Shown here piece by piece: positions 18,009 to 26,288 of a DNA stretch of 64,000 nt. This stretch comes from Rhodospirillales bacterium. Lineage in GTDB: Bacteria > Pseudomonadota > Alphaproteobacteria > Rhodospirillales > Magnetovibrionaceae. The number at the start of each line of letters is the position of its first letter. Within the stretch, counting starts at the first letter, position 1. Below the pieces are notes generated by a model. That model ran no database searches and was not told where the DNA came from. It saw nothing but the letters and a program-made list of their open reading frames with translations. The DNA lies in assembly GCA_024653965.1 (NCBI GenBank), contig JANLGW010000026.1, positions 1 to 64,000 of the forward strand, read 5' to 3'. The position numbers were made by a program, and so were the translations under genes.

Positions 18009-18797
18009 TCATTGGCTGGAGCCAGAACTGGAGCTGGAACCGCCGTCGCCTTCCGCCGCGCGGCCTGCCGCTACGCGGTCCAAGGTGCCGTTCTTCTTCA
18101 CATTTTCGTAGTCCTTGGCGTAATCCGGCGCGTTGGCCGCCGCATCGCTCTCAGGCCCAGGTGTTCGCACGCCCGTGCCGATGGCCGAAAAGTCGGAAGT
18201 TCCGATGAGCGAAACGTTCTGCCCCTCATTCACCGTCACGGCGGGAATGTCGGCGCGTTCGCGCGAGGTCACAGTGAAGCTGCCCTGAAGCACGTTGACA
18301 TAGGTAGCGCCCGCGAGCGTGACGAAGATGATGGCGTCCGAACCACGCACGCCGATGTTGACGTTCGGCGTGCGGATAGAGATTTCGGTTTCCTCCATCT
18401 CGCCGGACACGAAACGCAGCGTACCGACGGTGAATTCATAGACCGCGCGGCCCCGATGGGTAGCGGAATCGTAGACGAAATCGTCGACGATCAAACTCGC
18501 GCGTTCGCCGAGATAGAGTTCGGAGCGGTCGTCCAGGCGGATACGAACCGCGCTGTCGCCGGACGTCTCGATCAGTTCACCGAACGTCACGTCGCCACGC
18601 GGAAATTTGCGCTCCCGTTCGCCGTCGGGTGGGGTGCCATAGACGTCCGCGCGCTTTTTCAGCACGGTGCCAATGCTTTCCGCACCCAACGCGCTAGTTG
18701 ACGTCAGCGCCTCGATGACGAACGCCAGCGCCAAGAGGCCCACAGAGAACCCCCGCCAGCCCTTGCCGATACCAAACCCATGAAATGACTCATCCAT
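18009..18797 (-). CDS. Exported FecR-domain protein
   Basis: A 262-residue protein. ATG 18797 is chosen because GGGGAG lies 9 nt upstream; the longer frame to 18911 lacks a ribosome site. An N-terminal hydrophobic segment (WRGFSVGLLALAFVIEALTS) is a signal peptide or anchor. Residues about 65-180 form a FecR domain (GDVTFGELIETSGDSAVRIR, RSELYLGERASLIVDDFVYD, GVRGSDAIIFV). The C-terminus is low-complexity and Gly/Ser-rich (GDGGSSSSSGSSQ). Stand-alone periplasmic FecR-domain proteins without a sigma factor are common in this group; function is unknown. Flanking direct repeats suggest the segment may have been inserted or duplicated. Confidence 0.82.
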   Translation of the reverse strand: MDESFHGFGIGKGWRGFSVGLLALAFVIEALTSTSALGAESIGTVLKKRADVYGTPPDGERERKFPRGDVTFGELIETSGDSAVRIRLDDRSELYLGERASLIVDDFVYDSATHRGRAVYEFTVGTLRFVSGEMEETEISIRTPNVNIGVRGSDAIIFVTLAGATYVNVLQGSFTVTSRERADIPAVTVNEGQNVSLIGTSDFSAIGTGVRTPGPESDAAANAPDYAKDYENVKKNGTLDRVAAGRAAEGDGGSSSSSGSSQ

Positions 18798-18960
18798 AGC
18801 GCGACTCCCCTGCCCAAGCAGACGGCTTCTCCGCCACAATCCAGACCTTAAATAACCTGCAGCGGATGATAGCACAAAAGCCTTGGAAAATCCATTAAAC
18901 TCAAGATGCATCGTTTGAGATAGAACGATGACCGAAGCGGCGAGACAGATCGCTCAGGTA

Positions 18961-18988
18961 ATCTTCGTCATTCTCAACCGTCAAAAAT
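18961..18988 (+). repeat. Direct repeat, right copy, flanking the FecR gene
   Basis: Same orientation as 17845-17872, 25/28 identity. It ends 17 bp before the start chosen for the membrane protein at 19006. Confidence 0.8.
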
Positions 18989-19005
18989 TGCGTCATGCTG
19001 CGCAT

Positions 19006-20874
19006 ATGACGAATCCCTCTCAAAATCCCCCGACCCACCAGATCGGCGCGCTGATTTTAGGAGTGGCCGTTTTAATCGCGTTGGGCATCGATATCATCCC
19101 CACCTTTTTCATCCCCCGCGCACAACTGGCGAGCGGAGATTGGTTTGTCGGCGGGGACACCTACATGCGCATCGTTCGGGTGCGCGAATGGCTCGACAGT
19201 GGAGCGTGGTACGCTAATTTCTCCCCACGCTCCAACGCGCCCTTTGGTGAAACGCTGCACTGGACACGCCCGATGGACTTAGTCCTCGTGGCGCTGGCGG
19301 CGCCGTTCATGCCCTTCGTCGGCCTAGACAAAGCACTTTATTTCTCGGGTTTTATGGTCAGCCCACTCATGTTTGGGTTGACGTTATGGGCCTTACTGTG
19401 GGGCACACGGCGTTTTTTGGATATCCGCGGACAAGTCATCTTGGTGGTGCTGTTCACCTTCCAACCCGTCACCCATGATTACTTTGTCGCCGCCCGGCCC
19501 GATCACCATTCAATGATTTTACTGGGCTTCGCCGCAGCACTATCCTTGCTCGCCCGCCACGCGATAGACCCCGAAGCGGAAAAACGCACCATCACCTGGG
19601 CGGGTGTAATCGTAGCACTCGGCACGTGGGTCAGTGTGGAATCGCTTACCATCGAATTGTTCGCCCTGCTGGCATTGGGCATGTCGTGGATCGTCACCGG
19701 ACGGGCCGTGTGGCTAGACGCGTTACGCCGGTTTACCTTAGCCGGCGCGGCGACGTTGGCCTTGGCCTTAATGATCGAGCGGCCACCCGCCGAATGGTTG
19801 GCGTCCGAAACCTATGACAGCCTGTCCACCGTGCAGGTATTGTTGTTTATCCTGATTGCGCTGGGGATCGAAGCCATTCGGCGCGGCCATGCGCAATTCA
19901 AAAACAGTTTTCAAGTCCGCCTGACCGCCGCAACGCTTGCCGCCGCCGTGGCGACGGCAGTCATGCTGGCGATATTCCCAGATTTCTTTAAAGGCCCCTT
20001 CGGGGCCGCCATGGACCCGCGCTTGAAGGCGCTGTGGCTCGACCACGTCAACGAATTCCGTCCCCTTTTCGGCACCGAACGAAGCACCGCCGTGGAAATC
20101 ACCTTCCTGTTCGGCCCCATGCTATGGGCGGCAATTTGGGCCTATGCGGCATGGCGAACCCCCATCCGCGCCCCTTACATCCCCGCTCTGATTTGGGTCT
20201 TGGGACTGTCCATTGCGGTGTTTGCACCGCTGACGCTCATGCAGATTCGGTGGGGAGCCTATATGGGCGTGGTGGTGGTCATCCCCTGGGCGTTACTGTT
20301 AATTCATGTGTTGGATTGGCGAGGCGGCCCCGTAATTGGCCCTGCACCCGGCACACCGATGCTGCGCACCCCGTTGTTTTTGGCAATCGCGCTCGGACAC
20401 ATTGTGCTCGGCGGCACTTATCTGGCGATGTCTGAAAATGGAAAAACCACCACCCCTCAAGAATGCCACTGGCGCAACATCGCGCCTTATCTAAACAGCG
20501 CCGCATTTGCCCATGGCGAACCGCAAACTTTATTGAACTTCATCCATACCGGCCCGGAAATCCTATACCGCACCCGCCACCGCGTGATCGGCACACCATA
20601 CCACCGCAATGCCCAAGGCATTTTAGACACCCTAACCGTGCTGACCGGCAGCGATTTCGACGAATCGAGGGCCATTTTGCAGACCCGCAAGGTGGATTTT
20701 GTGGTGTTGTGCGTCGATTCGGTGGAAGAAAGGCTGCTGCTGGAAAGTCCCGGCGACACCTTGATGCGGCGCTTGATCGAAGGCGCCCCCCCCGCCTGGC
20801 TGACGCCAGCCCCCTTACCGGATGGCCTGGAAGCCTATTTTCGCTTTTATCGCTTCACCCCGGACATACCCTAA
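19006..20874 (+). CDS. Polytopic membrane protein, GT-C glycosyltransferase-like
   Basis: About 622 residues with roughly eleven to thirteen hydrophobic helices and a soluble C-terminal domain (about 480-622). ATG 19006 is preferred because a helix starts soon after it; an in-frame upstream ATG at 18928 would run across the direct repeat. The segment RPDHHSMILLGF recalls the DHH motif of STT3/AglB-type oligosaccharyltransferases, and early acidic residues (GGDTYMRIVRVREW) fit the first loop of GT-C enzymes. Substrate and role in envelope glycan synthesis are inferred, not shown. Confidence 0.7.
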   Translation: MTNPSQNPPTHQIGALILGVAVLIALGIDIIPTFFIPRAQLASGDWFVGGDTYMRIVRVREWLDSGAWYANFSPRSNAPFGETLHWTRPMDLVLVALAAPFMPFVGLDKALYFSGFMVSPLMFGLTLWALLWGTRRFLDIRGQVILVVLFTFQPVTHDYFVAARPDHHSMILLGFAAALSLLARHAIDPEAEKRTITWAGVIVALGTWVSVESLTIELFALLALGMSWIVTGRAVWLDALRRFTLAGAATLALALMIERPPAEWLASETYDSLSTVQVLLFILIALGIEAIRRGHAQFKNSFQVRLTAATLAAAVATAVMLAIFPDFFKGPFGAAMDPRLKALWLDHVNEFRPLFGTERSTAVEITFLFGPMLWAAIWAYAAWRTPIRAPYIPALIWVLGLSIAVFAPLTLMQIRWGAYMGVVVVIPWALLLIHVLDWRGGPVIGPAPGTPMLRTPLFLAIALGHIVLGGTYLAMSENGKTTTPQECHWRNIAPYLNSAAFAHGEPQTLLNFIHTGPEILYRTRHRVIGTPYHRNAQGILDTLTVLTGSDFDESRAILQTRKVDFVVLCVDSVEERLLLESPGDTLMRRLIEGAPPAWLTPAPLPDGLEAYFRFYRFTPDIP

Positions 20875-20892
20875 AAACGATCCGCGCACCGC

Positions 20893-21051
20893 TCAATACA
20901 CGATGTACTTCGATGCCGAGCGCAGCGATTTTATAACCATCACCAACAAGACTACCAGCACAAACGCGGCCACATACGGATCACCGTTGGGTATCCAGCG
21001 AAACAAAGACGCCCAGGAGTTCCAAAAAATCATAAACAGGGTCATCGCCAT
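20893..21051 (-). CDS. 52-residue single-pass membrane protein
   Basis: Short ORF starting MAMTLFMIFWNSW, with one strong transmembrane helix (about 27-40, VAAFVLVVLLVMVI) and a basic tail (KSLRSASKYIVY). GAAGAG precedes the ATG by 7 nt. The hydrophobic and basic pattern and the clean start-stop frame support a real gene. A Crp-type box lies 100 bp upstream. Function unknown. Confidence 0.6.
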   Translation of the reverse strand: MAMTLFMIFWNSWASLFRWIPNGDPYVAAFVLVVLLVMVIKSLRSASKYIVY

Positions 21052-21150
21052 CACTCACTCTTCAAATCATCCGGAAAAAACATCTGGAAAAAACATCCGA
21101 ATTGCTCCCGAACTGTTGCTTTAACCTTAGCCCCAAAAGCGGCGATAATC

Positions 21151-21166
21151 AGTGACGCCCGTCACA
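21151..21166. promoter_or_regulatory. Crp-type box
   Basis: AGTGA-CGCCCG-TCACA matches TGTGA-N6-TCACA at nine of ten positions. It is 100 bp upstream of the small membrane-protein gene (minus strand) and 50 bp past the end of the DUF6166 gene. Confidence 0.55.
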
Positions 21167-21215
21167 AGAGGCAACACAGGGTTAATGCAACAATTAATTG
21201 ATTTAAAAAGATTAT

Positions 21216-21563
21216 TTACGACGATACGCCGCGAACTTTATTCAACAGCTGTTCTAAAGTCATGTCGACTTCGACCACGCCTTGCAACGACATCTCGATC
21301 TGGTCGCCTTCCAAGACCCAATGATCTTGCTTCAAGCGCGCGATGCTGACTTCGCAAAACGAACGGTAGTTACCCAATGCACGCTCTTCACCCAATTCAT
21401 GGGCCAAAATGGCCAGCGCCAGTTGATAGGGGCCGGAACCGACATAGCCCCATTCAAAGCCATCCTCGCTCAACGCGCGCAGGTCCAAGCGAGGCGCCAA
21501 CGGCACGCCGTCAACAGTGACGGAGGTCACTTCGCCCTGGCGGATTCCCATGTAAGTTGACAC
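21216..21563 (-). CDS. DUF6166-type protein
   Basis: A 115-residue cytoplasmic protein. The pattern TVDGVPLAPRLDLR...FEWGYVGSGPYQLALAILAHELG followed by YRSFCEVSIARLKQDHWVLEG is that of DUF6166 proteins, which occur sporadically in bacteria, phages and plasmids. Function is unknown. It lies just upstream of, and divergent from, the pilus operon. Confidence 0.75.
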   Translation of the reverse strand: MSTYMGIRQGEVTSVTVDGVPLAPRLDLRALSEDGFEWGYVGSGPYQLALAILAHELGEERALGNYRSFCEVSIARLKQDHWVLEGDQIEMSLQGVVEVDMTLEQLLNKVRGVSS

Positions 21564-21906
21564 TCAATTCGCTCCGCTTTTGAGGATTTATTGAACATTA
21601 TCATTAAATATAGGTATGCGGGGATCAAGACACGGTCGACAGGCGTTGTATTGAAAATCATGTGCCTAAATTAAGCTTATATTAGTAAGACAAAACGAAG
21701 TTGCGGTTGTATAGGGGATAAGCGGTGTTATACTCTGAAAGCAAAAGAGTTTTTCTCTTTGGCGGACAAAATTCAAGGGGGCAAGGCCACCCGGAGAAAA
21801 ACCCGGAGGGTTGTTGTCGCGTCCGCGCTGAAGTTGTTTTGAATACCGTTGTGGCCGTTGTCGGCGATACGACAAACATTGCCGTCGAGGGGAGCTGTAA
21901 AACGTC
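21564..21906. other. 343-bp intergenic region between DUF6166 and cpaB
   Basis: No credible gene. It holds the candidate pilus promoter at 21707-21734, a short AAAGAG-TTTTT-CTCTTT hairpin in the leader just after it, and a leader of roughly 165 nt with a CCGGAG direct repeat. A 61-codon frame across it starts with GTG before the promoter and has no ribosome site, so it is not called. Confidence 0.6.
21707..21734 (+). promoter_or_regulatory. Predicted promoter of the cpa/tad operon
   Basis: TTGTAT (21707-21712), a 16-nt spacer and TATACT (21729-21734) give a sigma70-like promoter about 170 nt upstream of cpaB. Confidence 0.45.
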
Positions 21907-22854
21907 ATGAGAGTCGTCATTATCGGCCTGGTCTTTGTCGCCATCGTCCTTGCTGGTGGTACAGCCTATCTTCTGCGTGACTATATCTCCACGCAACAAG
22001 CCGAAATCGCCGCGCAAAAACCCAAACCCCCGACGGTCAAAGTTTTGGTCGCCGCTTCCGACATGCCCGTCGGTACGGTGGTAAACGCAAACAACACGGC
22101 ATGGATTGATTGGCCCGAAGGCCTGGTGCCGGAAGGATTCCTCGCACGGGTCGGCGACATCGACCCCCTCGCAGAAATCGGCAAAGAAAAGCACCTCGCG
22201 CGGCGTGGCTTCACCAAAGGTGAGCCTATCACCATGGAACGCCTCTATAAGGCCGACACACCGGGCTTCTTGCGCGGTTCCCTGGAACCCGGCATGCGCG
22301 CGGTGGCCGTGCGTACGTCGGTGGAAGTCGGCGCCAGCGGCTTCATTCTTCCCGGCGATCGGGTTGACCTAGTGCTAACGCACAGCATGATCCAAGAAGC
22401 CACTAAAACTCAGGAAGGCGCCCAAGGTGGCGGAGCCCAAGACGTAACCGCCCTGCAACACACCAGCGAAACCATTTTAGAAAATCTGCACGTTCTGGCC
22501 GTCGATCAAAAAACCAGCGAATTTGAAGCCGGCGCCGCAATCGCGAAAACAATTTTGTTGGAAGTCACAGCTAAACAAGCCGAAATCATCAATACGGCCA
22601 AGGCCATGGGCTCCCTATCCCTTTCCCTGCGCTCCGCCGAAGAAGGCGATCCACGATCCGACCGGCCCTATACCACCGATATAGAGGTAAGCCCCATGCT
22701 CACCAACCTTACCGGCGGCGGTGATGGTGGGGTGAGCGATAACCAAAACGACCCCACAATGGACCCTTCCCCCATGCCCGTTTACTCGGCACCTGCGCCA
22801 TCCAAGCCGGGAATAACGGTTTACCGCGGCGCTCAGCCTGGAGCAGCGCAATGA
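21907..22854 (+). CDS. cpaB: Flp pilus assembly protein CpaB/RcpC
   Basis: A 315-residue periplasmic protein anchored by an N-terminal helix (VVIIGLVFVAIVLAGGTAYLL). An SAF domain follows (VKVLVAASDMPVGTVV...GFLARV), then the RcpC-type domain (GMRAVAVRTSVEVGASGFILPGDRVDLVL split over about 130-160). It is a periplasmic part of the Tad secretion machine, thought to help the secretin. First gene of the forward tad operon and overlaps cpaC (ATGA). Confidence 0.93.
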   Translation: MRVVIIGLVFVAIVLAGGTAYLLRDYISTQQAEIAAQKPKPPTVKVLVAASDMPVGTVVNANNTAWIDWPEGLVPEGFLARVGDIDPLAEIGKEKHLARRGFTKGEPITMERLYKADTPGFLRGSLEPGMRAVAVRTSVEVGASGFILPGDRVDLVLTHSMIQEATKTQEGAQGGGAQDVTALQHTSETILENLHVLAVDQKTSEFEAGAAIAKTILLEVTAKQAEIINTAKAMGSLSLSLRSAEEGDPRSDRPYTTDIEVSPMLTNLTGGGDGGVSDNQNDPTMDPSPMPVYSAPAPSKPGITVYRGAQPGAAQ

Positions 22855-24311
22855 AGGCTAATATGAATAAACTCATCCTCGCCACCATCGGCGCAATCGC
22901 GATCCTGACCAGCCAGTTTATCGGCGGGGCCGAAGCCCAACAGGTTCCCGGCCGCCCGTCGGCCGCACTCGCTCCCCTTCCCATAGATGCCGTCTCTGCA
23001 ACACAAAAGGCCGCAGAATGGGTACTCACCCCGGATCAAGATTTGGTGCGCGTGCCGCTCAACAAAGTGGTATCCGTGCGCCTGCCCGGACCGGTTCGCA
23101 ATGTGGTGGTCGCCAACCCCGACATCGCCGACGTGATCTTGCCGCAAGATGGCGAACGCGCCCATGTCTACGTCCTGGCGCGCCAAGTCGGTTCGACCAC
23201 CATCGTATTCGAAGGCTCCAACGGCGAAATCCTGTTCCAAGGCGATATCCAGGTAGACGTGGACGTTGCAGGCATTCAGGCCGCGATAGCGGAAATGCTG
23301 CCGGACGAAAAAATTACCGTCGTGTCGCACCGCAACAGCGTCTTCATCAAGGGCTTCGTGCGCTCCTCCGTAGCCTCGAACACCGCCGTCAACGTGGCGC
23401 GCAAATTCGTCGCCGACCCTATCGAGGTGATCAACAATCTTGAGGTCCTGGGCAGCCAACAGGTCATCATGAAAGTCACCGTGGCCGAAGTTAAACGCAC
23501 TGCGGTCAAGCAACTCGGACTGAATCTGACCTTCACCAACGGCTTGGCCCTGGCCACAGCCTCATCCGCATCCGTCCTCCAGCCCGCCACCCCGACCTTT
23601 GCCACGGCGACAGTCACCACAGCGTTCGGTGAGCTTAGCCCATTAACGATCAAGGCGTTGGAAAGTGAAAATTTGGCCAAAACGCTCGCTGAGCCGACGC
23701 TGACTGCGCTATCCGGCGAGACGGCTTCTTTCCTGGCGGGCGGATCGTTCCCCATGCCTTCTGCATATGACGCAGCCACTGGCACGACGACATACGTCCA
23801 GACCAAATTTGGCATCGGGCTTAATTTCTCACCCGTGGTTCTCGACAAGGGCCGCATCAGCATGCATATAAAAACCACCGTCAGTGACCGCGACACAACG
23901 GTTGCGGTAACGATCGGCGGCGCCTCCGTCCCAGGCCTCACTGAAAAAACTACAGAGACGACCGTGGAACTGCCCAGCGGCGGCACCTTATACCTCGCCG
24001 GTTTATTGCAAAATAATTTAACCAATTATGTTGAAGGCATCCCCGGACTTAAGAATCTGCCCATTCTCGGCGCGTTGTTCCGCAGTGAAAGATTCCAGAA
24101 CGCAGAAACCGAACTGGTGGTCAGCATGACAGCCTATCTGGCTGCGCCGACCAACAATAGCCAGCCGCTGGCTATGCCGAGTGATGGATTTGCACCATCG
24201 GGCGATCTCGATTTTTACCTTCTGGGCCGACTGCACAAACTGTATGCCCACGAAACGCTGCCGCCCTACGCCACGCCGTTAACCGGCCCCTATGGCTACA
24301 TCATGGAGTAA
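22851..24311 (+). CDS. cpaC: Flp pilus outer-membrane secretin CpaC/RcpA
   Basis: A 486-residue secretin forming the outer-membrane pore of the Tad pilus. Signal peptide to about residue 31 (ending GGAEAQQ), then the pilus-secretin N-terminal domain (LVRVPLNKVVSVRLPGPVRN), a BON-like region, and the C-terminal secretin core (ETASFLAGGSFPMP, VELPSGGTLYLAGLLQN, GLKNLPILGALFRSERF). ATG 22851 couples to cpaB; ATG 22863 is an alternative start. Six nt before cpaD. Confidence 0.95.
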   Translation: MKANMNKLILATIGAIAILTSQFIGGAEAQQVPGRPSAALAPLPIDAVSATQKAAEWVLTPDQDLVRVPLNKVVSVRLPGPVRNVVVANPDIADVILPQDGERAHVYVLARQVGSTTIVFEGSNGEILFQGDIQVDVDVAGIQAAIAEMLPDEKITVVSHRNSVFIKGFVRSSVASNTAVNVARKFVADPIEVINNLEVLGSQQVIMKVTVAEVKRTAVKQLGLNLTFTNGLALATASSASVLQPATPTFATATVTTAFGELSPLTIKALESENLAKTLAEPTLTALSGETASFLAGGSFPMPSAYDAATGTTTYVQTKFGIGLNFSPVVLDKGRISMHIKTTVSDRDTTVAVTIGGASVPGLTEKTTETTVELPSGGTLYLAGLLQNNLTNYVEGIPGLKNLPILGALFRSERFQNAETELVVSMTAYLAAPTNNSQPLAMPSDGFAPSGDLDFYLLGRLHKLYAHETLPPYATPLTGPYGYIME

Positions 24312-24317
24312 TGGATC

Positions 24318-24983
24318 ATGAAGACCTTTAAATTCATGCATTCACCGTTTGTCAAAGTCGCTCTGTTGGTGTGCGCAACGAGCGCCGTGGCTGGTTGTGG
24401 TTCCACGTTGACCGATGATCCCAAACGTCACGATCCGCGTCTGCAACACCCCATTCAAGTGGCGCGCGAACAGGTTTCCGTCACCATCGACCTGCCTGCC
24501 GAAGGCGTGGCGCTTTCGCCCGAAGACAGTCGGCGCCTGCAAACGTTCATCCGCGACTTCGCAGAACGTGGGCGCACCGCCGTTACGGTCGAAAGCCAGA
24601 TGGCCGACCGGGCGCGTCAAGTCCTCGAAGCGCAAGGACTGCGCGCGAACGAAATCGTATTGATGCCCGACACGACGCTAAACGCGCCAAGCGCCATGAT
24701 GACGTTCACCGCCAATGTCGCCCAAGTCCCCACCTGCGGCGACTGGAGCGAAAACTATGCTTTCAACCCCACCAACAATCCGACAGCCGATTTTGGTTGT
24801 TCAACCCGCCGCAATTTAGGCCTGACCGTCGCCGACCCCGGCGACCTGATCGACGCGCAGCCGATGTCCGGTCGCGGTGCGGCTCGCCAAGATACGGTGC
24901 TCGATTCCTACAATGCCGGCACCCCCATTGGCCCGCAAGCCGCGCCGATCAATACGCAATCCGTTTCGGGTGTTGCAAAGTGA
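24318..24983 (+). CDS. cpaD: Flp pilus assembly lipoprotein CpaD
   Basis: A 221-residue lipoprotein (lipobox VAGC at about 26). The C-terminal signature CGDWSENYAFNPTNNP...FGCSTRRNLGL with a conserved cysteine pair is typical of CpaD, an alphaproteobacterial pilotin-like partner of the CpaC secretin. It lies between the secretin gene and cpaE in the normal order. Confidence 0.92.
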   Translation: MKTFKFMHSPFVKVALLVCATSAVAGCGSTLTDDPKRHDPRLQHPIQVAREQVSVTIDLPAEGVALSPEDSRRLQTFIRDFAERGRTAVTVESQMADRARQVLEAQGLRANEIVLMPDTTLNAPSAMMTFTANVAQVPTCGDWSENYAFNPTNNPTADFGCSTRRNLGLTVADPGDLIDAQPMSGRGAARQDTVLDSYNAGTPIGPQAAPINTQSVSGVAK

Positions 24984-25038
24984 ACCCCGTTGAATACATA
25001 ACCCGGCCTGACTACAGGTTGGGAACAAGGAGGCACTC

Positions 25039-26235
25039 TTGATTCTCAGGATCAACATTGGCGCATATGTTCTGACGGATGCGGTTCGCGATGCGGTGAA
25101 CTCACTCAGCAGCGACCGACTGTTCTTGCGCTCCACGGTTTCGGTGTGGGATGGCGGCATGACCGGTGCGTTGGAGTATTTATCCACCCGCTCCGCCCCC
25201 GAGCTTCTGATCGTTGAAACCCAATCCCACGGCGAAGCCCTGTTTGAAGAACTCAACGGCTTGGCCGACGTATGCCAACCGGGCACCCGGGTGATCATCA
25301 TCGGCGCAGAAAATGACATCAACCTGTTTAAAAGCCTGATCGAACAGGGCATCAGCCAATACTTCGTCGATACCGTCTCTAGCGCCGAACTGAAAGCCGC
25401 CATCGCCGATGCCTTCACCGACAAAAGTGCTGTGGCAAAAAGTCGCACCATCGCTTTTGCCGGACTGCGCGGCGGCGTCGGCAGTTCCGTGCTGGCGCAC
25501 AACGTCGCCTTTGAGCTGGCGAACCTCTATGACGAAGATGTGATCCTCGTCGATTTGGATATTCCCTTCGGCACCGCCGCGCTCAGCTACAATATCCAGC
25601 CCCAACAAACCATCGCCGAGGCTCTGTCTCAGGCCGGCAGCATCGACGAGCCGCTGCTCATGCGTTATCTGGAAACCGGCGGCAAGAACGTGTCGTTGCT
25701 GTGCGCGCCCGGACACTTAAACAGCGGTGTCGAGGTTTCCGCCAATTCCTTGGAATTGGTGCTCAATGTCGTCAAACAGATGGCCAGCTACGTTATTTTG
25801 GACGTTCCGCACATGTGGAACGCCTGGACCCAGGACATTTTAGTCGATGCGGACGAAACTGTCGTGGTCGGCGTACCGGATCTGTATAATCTGCGTGATG
25901 GCAAAAACATGATCGAATTTTTGTCGCCCAACCGCGGGGTAGAAGTGCCGACGCGCCTGATCCTCAACAAAGTTGGCGAGGCCAAAAAAGGCGAACTGTC
26001 CGACAAAGAATTCAAGGAAGTTCTGGGCATGGCCCCGACGCTCAATATTCCATTCGACGCCGACTCTTTTGCCTTGGCCATGAACAACGGCGAAATGCTG
26101 CGCAAGGTAGCTGGAAAATCCAAAGTGGCGCAAGCCGTTGAAAGTCTCGCACAGGTGGTTAGCGGCAAGGAATCACTGTCTCGGATTAAAGAACGAAAAT
26201 CGAGTGGCCTGTTAGGCTCGCTCTTCAGAAAATAA
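25039..26235 (+). CDS. cpaE: Pilus localisation ATPase CpaE/TadZ
   Basis: A 398-residue protein with an N-terminal receiver-like domain (about 1-125, without a clear phospho-site) and a MinD/ParA-like ATPase domain. The Walker A segment reads LRGGVGSSVLAHN, lacking both lysines of the usual KGGxGK, as often seen in CpaE/TadZ. TTG 25039 is the start: AAGGAGG lies 5 nt upstream. It positions the Tad machine in the cell. The spacing of 55 nt on either side keeps it in the operon. Confidence 0.9.
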   Translation: MILRINIGAYVLTDAVRDAVNSLSSDRLFLRSTVSVWDGGMTGALEYLSTRSAPELLIVETQSHGEALFEELNGLADVCQPGTRVIIIGAENDINLFKSLIEQGISQYFVDTVSSAELKAAIADAFTDKSAVAKSRTIAFAGLRGGVGSSVLAHNVAFELANLYDEDVILVDLDIPFGTAALSYNIQPQQTIAEALSQAGSIDEPLLMRYLETGGKNVSLLCAPGHLNSGVEVSANSLELVLNVVKQMASYVILDVPHMWNAWTQDILVDADETVVVGVPDLYNLRDGKNMIEFLSPNRGVEVPTRLILNKVGEAKKGELSDKEFKEVLGMAPTLNIPFDADSFALAMNNGEMLRKVAGKSKVAQAVESLAQVVSGKESLSRIKERKSSGLLGSLFRK

Positions 26236-26288
26236 CACACTTGGCCGTAAACTAGGCTTAACGCTCTTCAGGATCGAAACAACGCATC

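Noticed and set aside
17817-18701. Long forward frame opposite the FecR gene
   Set aside because: It reads antisense to a clear FecR domain, lacks a ribosome site and has no recognisable motifs.
21725-21910. 61-codon forward frame overlapping the cpaB start
   Set aside because: It begins with GTG inside the predicted promoter, has no ribosome site and shows no protein-like pattern.
25039-26235. Broken Walker A in CpaE as a sign of inactivation
   Set aside because: Loss of the lysines is common in CpaE/TadZ proteins, and the gene is intact and in its normal place.
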